Shown: one piece after another, positions 8,727 to 12,544 of the stretch
How positions within the stretch are numbered: the first letter of the stretch is position 1
How the letters are laid out: the number at the start of each line of letters is the position of its first letter
Source: an uncultured Pseudomonadota bacterium
GTDB lineage: Bacteria > Pseudomonadota > Gammaproteobacteria > Burkholderiales > Eutrophovitaceae
Length of the DNA: 12,544 bases
Direction of reading: 5' to 3'
Assembly (NCBI GenBank): GCA_913057845.1
Contig: CAJXPC010000018.1
Location: 1-12,544 of the forward strand
Notes under the pieces: generated by a model
The model's database searches: none
The model's input: the letters and a program-made list of their open reading frames with translations, nothing else
Told to the model about the DNA's origin: nothing
Translations under genes and position numbers: made by a program

Positions 8727-9218
8727 TTAAATTCGTCTGTCATCTGGTTGACTCAAAGGCTCGCCATTACGCCATTCGCCTTCGAATATTTCCCCGTTAG
8801 ATGTTCTGAGTCGACCCCGGCCATGAGCGCGACCGTTGAGCCACTCGCCATCATACGCACTTCCATCCGGATTCAGTTGCACCCCTCTTCCATTCTGTCG
8901 GCTGCGGACCCAGGCCCCATCATATTGGGTGCCATCGTGAGACGTATACATACCTTGACCCTCAGCCCAACCGCTAACAATGTCGCCTACATAATGTTCT
9001 TTGAGTTCTCCGTTGATGAACCATTTAAGTGTGCCTGATCCATTTGCGAATCCATTGGCGCAGCTTCCGTCCCAGCTGATGGATTCCCCTTGTTGGGGCA
9101 TCGGGTTATACACTTTGCATCCGTTTTCATCTGCAATGGTCCCCATATCGAGGTCATCAGCATGAGCGAAAAAAGCACTGCAAGTAAGTATCGCGATACC
9201 AACAAAAAATCTAAACAT
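8727..9218 (-). CDS. Exported MORN-repeat protein
   Basis: A 163-residue protein with a signal peptide (MFRFF start, hydrophobic core to about residue 17, AHA cleavage site giving mature DDLDMG at 21). It carries MORN repeats of 23-residue period: about 48-70, 76-98, 99-121, 122-144 and a partial one at 145-153, each of the form YxGxWxxGxxxGxGxxxxxxG. Mature Cys34 and Cys53 could form a disulfide in the periplasm. MORN repeats make an extended beta sheet and usually mediate binding to membranes or proteins; the function of this one is unknown. I chose the start at 9218 because it begins the signal peptide directly and AAGGA lies about 10 bp upstream. An in-frame ATG at 9251 would add 11 polar residues and lies inside a perfect hairpin. 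The gene sits between argF (108 bp upstream) and argG (24 bp downstream), with no obvious link to arginine synthesis. Confidence 0.8.
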   Translation of the reverse strand: MFRFFVGIAILTCSAFFAHADDLDMGTIADENGCKVYNPMPQQGESISWDGSCANGFANGSGTLKWFINGELKEHYVGDIVSGWAEGQGMYTSHDGTQYDGAWVRSRQNGRGVQLNPDGSAYDGEWLNGRAHGRGRLRTSNGEIFEGEWRNGEPLSQPDDRRI

Positions 9219-9245
9219 ATTGAAATTTTCCTTTGATAAATTACA

Positions 9246-9313
9246 GAGCATTAAAAATGCTCAAGTTGTACGATACAACACTCATGGGATCTATTGAAAG
9301 ATCCAATGAGTGT
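9246..9313. repeat. Three abutting inverted repeats in the argF-MORN spacer
   Basis: Within 68 bp there are three dyads. At 9246-9262 there are 7-bp arms GAGCATT/AATGCTC with a 3-nt loop. At 9265-9279 there are 6-bp arms GTTGTA/TACAAC with a 3-nt loop. At 9278-9313 there are 8-bp outer arms ACACTCAT/ATGAGTGT, then one mismatch and 6-bp inner arms GGATCT/AGATCC around a 6-nt loop. None is followed by a good T tract on either strand, so they are not classical intrinsic terminators. They could be mRNA processing or stability structures or operator sites. Confidence 0.6.
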
Positions 9314-9316
9314 CAA
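9288..9316 (-). promoter_or_regulatory. Possible promoter for the MORN gene
   Basis: On the minus strand a perfect -35 hexamer TTGACA (9311-9316) is followed after 17 bp by TAGATC (9288-9293), a poor -10. The large 9278-9313 dyad overlaps nearly all of it. If real, it would let MORN-argG-peptidase-yajQ be expressed apart from argD-argF. The weak -10 makes this uncertain. Confidence 0.28.
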
Positions 9317-9326
9317 TTTATGTGTC

Positions 9327-10238
9327 TCAATTTAAGACCATCCCAAGGAGTAAAAATTCCATGAGTGCCTTTTGGACGTGTAAGCGATTTTCTGCTTCAT
9401 CCCACACAACACTTTGGACCCCATCGATTACTTCCGCAGAAACTTCTTCTCCCCTATGGGCGGGTAGACAATGCATAAAAAGAGCATCTTTGGATGCCCG
9501 TGCCATTAACGAGCTGTTAACTTGCCAGCCCTGAAAATCTTTTTTCCTGAGTTTTGTTTCTTCTTCAAAGCCCATACTCGCCCACACGTCAGTGGTCACT
9601 AAGTCCGCATGATGAACGGCGGCTTGAGGGTCTGGGAAGAATTTTACATGTTCTAAATGACTTAAATCTTCTGGCCCGTAGCCTGGGGGCGATGAGATAT
9701 GGAGCTGGAAGTCAAGTGTTTCAGCAGCCTCTATCCAACTGTTACACATATTATTTGCATCTCCAATCCAAGCGACTGTCGCACCTCTTATGGAGCCATT
9801 TTTTTCTATAAATGTAAAAATATCCGCAAGTACTTGGCAGGGATGATGCTGGTCAGTTAAACCGTTGATCACAGGGACGGTGCTGTGTTGCGCAAAAGTT
9901 TGAATCATCTCTTGTTCAAATGTTCTGATCATGACTAGGTCACACATTCTTGAAATGACTCGCGCAGAATCAGCAACCGGCTCACCTCTACCTAATTGTG
10001 AATCTTTTGTATTCAGATAAACAGAGCTTCCTCCTAGTTGATTCATTCCGAGTTCGAAAGATAGGCGCGTTCTTGTGCTGCTTTTCTCGAAGATCATGAC
10101 TAAAGTTCTATCTTGCAGCGTTGTGCGTTGCTCGAAAGCTTTATATTTTTGCTTGATATTTTGGGTTAAGTTAAATAGGTACTCGAGTTCATTTTGGTTG
10201 AAATCACCGAATTTCAGGAAATGTTTCAGTTCTTTCAT
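9327..10238 (-). CDS. argF: Ornithine carbamoyltransferase, anabolic
   Basis: A 303-residue cytoplasmic enzyme forming citrulline from ornithine and carbamoyl phosphate. Carbamoyl-phosphate binding motifs STRT (54-57) and HPCQ (132-135) are intact. The ornithine-side motifs DVWASMG (217-223) and HCLPAHRGEEV (256-266, with the catalytic-site Cys) are intact as well. The ornithine side chain and the SMG loop mark it as OTCase rather than aspartate carbamoyltransferase. Its length and neighbours fit the anabolic, Pseudomonas-type ArgF (about 305). The start ATG overlaps the argD stop in ATGA (10235-10238), so translation is very probably coupled to argD. The stop at 9327 is followed by the hairpin-rich spacer. 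Confidence 0.96.
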   Translation of the reverse strand: MKELKHFLKFGDFNQNELEYLFNLTQNIKQKYKAFEQRTTLQDRTLVMIFEKSSTRTRLSFELGMNQLGGSSVYLNTKDSQLGRGEPVADSARVISRMCDLVMIRTFEQEMIQTFAQHSTVPVINGLTDQHHPCQVLADIFTFIEKNGSIRGATVAWIGDANNMCNSWIEAAETLDFQLHISSPPGYGPEDLSHLEHVKFFPDPQAAVHHADLVTTDVWASMGFEEETKLRKKDFQGWQVNSSLMARASKDALFMHCLPAHRGEEVSAEVIDGVQSVVWDEAENRLHVQKALMEFLLLGMVLN

Positions 10239-11413
10239 TTTGATTCACTGAGGAACTGTGTAATTACTGAGGAGAGAGTAGATACTAAAAAAGCAATCTG
10301 CTCATCGTCAAGAATCAAAGGTGGCAATAGTCGCACGACTTTATCAGCAGTCACGTTGATCAGTAATCCTGCCTCAAGACCAAGGTCAACGATGGGTGCG
10401 CATGCTCGGTCTAGTTCAATTCCAATCATTAGGCCTTTGTGTCGGATATCGATGACAGACGTTACACCATCAAAATTTTTTGTCAGACCTTGCGTGATGG
10501 CGTCTCCAATAAACGTTGCTCGATCAACCAGGGCATCTAATTCGATGGCTTCAATGGTCGCCATAGCTGCACGACTGACAAGTGGGTTTCCTCCGAAAGT
10601 CGAGCCGTGAGTACCTGGTGTTAACGTTTCTGCCGCTTTTCCGCGTGCCAGGCATGCGCCAATAGGAACGCCGTTACCCAAACCTTTCGCAAGCGTCATC
10701 ACGTCAGGAAGGATCCCGTTATGTTGGTGAGCAAACCAGGCACCTGTTCTTCCCATGCCAGTCTGAACTTCATCAACCATCATAAGCCAATCCTCTTTGT
10801 CAGCTATTTTTCTTAGCTCATTCAAGTATTGTGTAGAGGGGATCTGAACACCACCTTCGCCCTGTATGGGCTCGACAAAAATAGCGACAACGCTTTTATT
10901 GTTGAGTGCAACTTGACGTACGGCTTCAACGTCCCCAAATGGCACTCTTGCAAAGCCTGATAAAAGAGGCTCAAAGCCAGCCTGAACCTTGCGACTACCT
11001 GTCGCGGAAAGTGTAGCCATCGTTCGGCCGTGGAACGATTGTTCGGTGACAATGATTACGGGGTTTTCTAATCCTTTTTGGTGGCCATACAGTCTGGCGA
11101 GCTTGATCGCGGCTTCGTTTGCTTCCGCACCTGAATTTGAGAAAAACACAGTTTCCATTTTGGATAGTTCACAGAGTTTAACTGCGAGGGCTTCTTGTTC
11201 TGGAATCTGATAGAGGTTCGAGCAGTGGATTAGGGTGTTTGCTTGGTCTTGGATCGCTTTTGTGACTCTTGGGTGATTGTGGCCTAATCCAGTTACTGCG
11301 ATTCCACACAGAGCGTCAAGATAACGCTTGCCAGAAGTGTCAAAAATCCACGCACCCTCACCATGGGTAAATGCGACCGGTTTTCTCCCATACGTTTTCA
11401 TGACGTTGCGCAT
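10235..11413 (-). CDS. argD: Acetylornithine aminotransferase
   Basis: A 392-residue class-III PLP aminotransferase converting N-acetylglutamate semialdehyde to N-acetylornithine. Motifs in order: GIAVTGLGHNHP (37-48), the PLP phosphate site SGAEA (94-98), SFHGRT (126-131), EPIQGEGG (181-188), DEVQTGMGRTG (214-224), and the PLP Schiff-base Lys243 in TLAKGLGNG, then HGSTFGGNP. In many bacteria ArgD also serves as succinyldiaminopimelate aminotransferase for lysine, so that role is possible. The start at 11413 is supported by AAGGA 6-7 bp upstream; a second ATG four codons in lacks this. It is the first gene of a minus-strand arginine cluster, isolated from rpsT by a strong terminator, and argF overlaps its stop by 4 bp. 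Confidence 0.96.
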   Translation of the reverse strand: MRNVMKTYGRKPVAFTHGEGAWIFDTSGKRYLDALCGIAVTGLGHNHPRVTKAIQDQANTLIHCSNLYQIPEQEALAVKLCELSKMETVFFSNSGAEANEAAIKLARLYGHQKGLENPVIIVTEQSFHGRTMATLSATGSRKVQAGFEPLLSGFARVPFGDVEAVRQVALNNKSVVAIFVEPIQGEGGVQIPSTQYLNELRKIADKEDWLMMVDEVQTGMGRTGAWFAHQHNGILPDVMTLAKGLGNGVPIGACLARGKAAETLTPGTHGSTFGGNPLVSRAAMATIEAIELDALVDRATFIGDAITQGLTKNFDGVTSVIDIRHKGLMIGIELDRACAPIVDLGLEAGLLINVTADKVVRLLPPLILDDEQIAFLVSTLSSVITQFLSESK

Positions 11414-11444
11414 AGTGATTCCTTAATCAGCTACCTAAATTTTC

Positions 11445-11464
11445 AGAAATATTACTTTATTTCT
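11445..11464. promoter_or_regulatory. Inverted repeat upstream of argD, possible operator
   Basis: Perfect 7-bp arms AGAAATA (11445-11451) and TATTTCT (11458-11464) are separated by 6 bp. The dyad covers a minus-strand -10-like TAATAT (11449-11454). A second short dyad, TTCTT-G-AAGAA, is at 11471-11481. Neither matches the ArgR box (TGAAT, 4 bp, ATTCA). No good -35 is seen. The region must hold the argD promoter, since the rpsT terminator lies just upstream. Confidence 0.3.
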
Positions 11465-11492
11465 CTATGTTTCTTGAAGAAGCATACCCTTA

Positions 11493-11530
11493 AATGAAAA
11501 ACCCGCAGGACCAGCTGCGGGTTTTTCATT
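11493..11530 (-). terminator. Rho-independent terminator of rpsT (bidirectional form)
   Basis: Perfect 16-bp arms AATGAAAAACCCGCAG (11493-11508) and CTGCGGGTTTTTCATT (11515-11530) enclose a 6-nt loop. The GC-rich half CCCGCAG/CTGCGGG is followed by a T run on either strand. It begins 22 bp after the rpsT stop and separates rpsT from argD, which reads in the same direction. Confidence 0.93.
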
Positions 11531-11552
11531 AAAACGTTCAGTGGATATGTTG

Positions 11553-11816
11553 TTAGCTCATCGTTTTAATTGCACGAGACAGCTTACTCTTATGTCGCGC
11601 TGCTGCGTTTTTATGAATGATCTTTTTGTCCGCAATTGAGTCGATTCTACTTTGAGCGCTAGCGAAAGCGCTGACAGCGACATCTTTGTCACCACCATCT
11701 ACTGCTTTTCGAACTTTTTTGATCATGGTTCTAAGTTCTGATCGTAGAGACGCATTGTGAGCGTTTAGTTTTACAGTCTGACGAGCCCGCTTCTTGGCTG
11801 ATGCAATGTTTGGCAT
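11553..11816 (-). CDS. rpsT: 30S ribosomal protein S20
   Basis: An 87-residue, strongly basic, helical protein of the small subunit body that binds 16S rRNA. The N-terminus [13 protein letters not shown], the [12 protein letters not shown] helix and the C-terminal [19 protein letters not shown] match the S20 family over the full length. It is monocistronic: a strong promoter lies about 40-70 bp upstream and a terminator follows the stop. In enterobacteria S20 represses its own translation. The 5' leader here is short (about 30 nt), and I see no specific structure in it. It is divergent from murJ, the usual gammaproteobacterial order. Confidence 0.98.
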   Translation of the reverse strand: MPNIASAKKRARQTVKLNAHNASLRSELRTMIKKVRKAVDGGDKDVAVSAFASAQSRIDSIADKKIIHKNAAARHKSKLSRAIKTMS

Positions 11817-11855
11817 GTTATTTAGTCCCGCTTGGCGGCTAATGAAAAGGCTAGG

Positions 11856-11884
11856 ATTATAACCCTGCCCACAGTTTTAAGCAA
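11856..11884 (-). promoter_or_regulatory. Sigma-70 promoter of rpsT
   Basis: On the minus strand, TTGCTT (11879-11884) is separated by exactly 17 bp from a perfect TATAAT (11856-11861). Transcription would start near 11849, giving a leader of about 30 nt before the rpsT ATG at 11816. Confidence 0.82.
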
Positions 11885-11953
11885 TATCGGTTAAATTTTT
11901 ATGCGATTTGGGGCAGGAAAACTGATAAGGTGGGCGCGTAAAAAGGTATGCAA

Positions 11954-11989
11954 CTCAAATTGAGCGCGCCAACGCCTAGAAATTATTTA
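11954..11989 (+). promoter_or_regulatory. Candidate murJ promoter with overlapping dyad
   Basis: TTGAGC (11960-11965) and TATTTA (11984-11989) are separated by 18 bp; a start point about 7 bp farther would fall at the murJ ATG itself (11995). A perfect small dyad CTCAA-A-TTGAG (11954-11964) overlaps the -35, and GGCGCG (11933-11938) has its complement CGCGCC at 11965-11970. The murJ ATG has no Shine-Dalgarno sequence, which is consistent with a leaderless message. Confidence 0.35.
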
Positions 11990-11994
11990 AAATC

Positions 11995-12500
11995 ATGGGT
12001 TTGTTTAAGTCTTTATCGGTTGTTAGTTTCTTTACTTTGGTTTCTCGTATCCTCGGGTTAATCAGGGAAATGGTTATTGCCTCGAAGTTTGGCGCCAGCG
12101 CTTCGACTGATGCTCTCTTCGTGGCGTTTCGTATTCCCAACCTGTTGAGACGGTTGTTCGCTGAAGGTGCCTTCGCTCAGGCCTTCGTCCCAATTTTATC
12201 GGAATATCGCGAACGAGAGGGCGATGAGCGAGCCAAATTATTGATTGCCCATGTAGCCAGTTTACTCTCCTTGCTGCTTCTGGCTATATCAATACTTGGG
12301 GTGCTTTGTGCTCCTTATTTGGTTTATGTCATTGCGACGGGTTTTAATGACGCGTCAGATCAATCTGAGTTAACAGCAAATTTAATTCGTCTTACATTTC
12401 CATATTTATTATTCATATCTTTGACGAGTCTTTTTGCTTCTGTTCTGAATACCTGGGGTCGTTTTGCGGTTCCGGCGTTTACCCCGGCGCTGTTAAATAT
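11995..12500 (+). CDS. murJ: Lipid II flippase MurJ (MviN), 3'-truncated
   Basis: This is the N-terminal third (about 168 of roughly 510 residues) of the MATE/MOP-superfamily integral membrane flippase that moves lipid II across the inner membrane for peptidoglycan synthesis. Conserved features: SLSVVSFFTLVSRILGLIREMVIASKFGAS at the N-terminus with the basic residues of the central cavity, TDALFVAFRIPNLLRRLFAEGAFAQAFVPILSEY (about 38-71), then hydrophobic segments at about 85-112 and 130-147. Genome ends at 12500, after Asn168. The following residues (CLLYTSDAADE) are adapter-encoded and the stop at 12535-12537 is not real. No ribosome site precedes the ATG. The gene is divergent from rpsT. 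Confidence 0.95.
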
Positions 12501-12544
12501 CTGTCTCTTATACACATCTGACGCTGCCGACGAATAGAGAGGTG
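12501..12544 (-). other. Nextera/Tn5 sequencing adapter plus i5 index (artefact)
   Basis: Bases 12501-12533 are the reverse complement of the 33-nt Nextera read-1 adapter, with the Tn5 mosaic end at 12501-12519. Bases 12534-12541 (ATAGAGAG) are the reverse complement of the i5 index CTCTCTAT (S502), and GTG begins the P5 arm. The first 39 bases of this block are an exact inverted copy of window bases 1-39. Not genomic. Confidence 0.97.

Noticed and set aside
9216..9251. Longer start for the MORN protein at 9251.
   Set aside because: It would place 11 residues before the signal peptide and has no ribosome site, while the 9218 ATG has AAGGA about 10 bp upstream.
1..12544. 39-bp perfect terminal inverted repeats enclosing the whole window, with Tn5-like ends: a 12.5-kb composite transposon.
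   Set aside because: The repeats are Nextera adapter with index bases, not genomic. The interior is housekeeping genes with no transposase.

Overview
The window is an ordinary-looking stretch of a gammaproteobacterial chromosome. The protein sequences (ClpA, the XseB-IspA-Dxs cassette, S20, MurJ, YajQ) and gene groups such as xseB-ispA-dxs and rpsT beside murJ fit that class. I cannot place it to order or genus. Both ends are library artefact, not genome: bases 1-39 and 12501-12544 are Illumina Nextera/Tn5 read-1 adapter plus part or all of an i5 index. Genomic sequence therefore runs only from 40 to about 12500, and the two terminal genes (clpA, murJ) are cut by the contig ends and wear adapter-encoded false termini.

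Left part (40-6386): the C-terminal two thirds of clpA converges on a mercaptopyruvate-type sulfurtransferase (sseA-like). A divergent xseB-ispA-dxs cluster follows on the plus strand: exonuclease VII small subunit, farnesyl diphosphate synthase and DXP synthase, the last two being the entry and a trunk step of isoprenoid synthesis. folE2, the metal-flexible GTP cyclohydrolase IB that starts folate/queuosine-type pterin synthesis, comes next on the same strand. It is preceded by an AT-rich dyad that covers a TATAAT hexamer and may be an operator.

Right part (6391-11816): one long minus-strand run reads, in transcription order, rpsT, a strong terminator, argD, argF, a secreted MORN-repeat protein, argG, a proteasome/HslV-like threonine peptidase, and yajQ. 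argD-argF-argG supply three arginine-pathway enzymes: the acetylornithine/ornithine step, citrulline formation and argininosuccinate formation. argH is not in the window. The HslV-like gene begins 3 bp after argG, has no hslU beside it, and resembles the solitary bacterial proteasome homologues (BPH-type) more than classical HslV. It is the most interesting gene here. murJ (lipid II flippase) starts divergently from rpsT and runs off the right end.

I found no CRISPR array, tRNA, rRNA, insertion sequence, prophage or defence genes, and no stretch over 300 bp without a gene. The leads worth following are the argG-peptidase-yajQ linkage, the secreted MORN protein inside the arginine cluster with its three-hairpin leader, the folE2 dyad, and a possibly leaderless murJ promoter.
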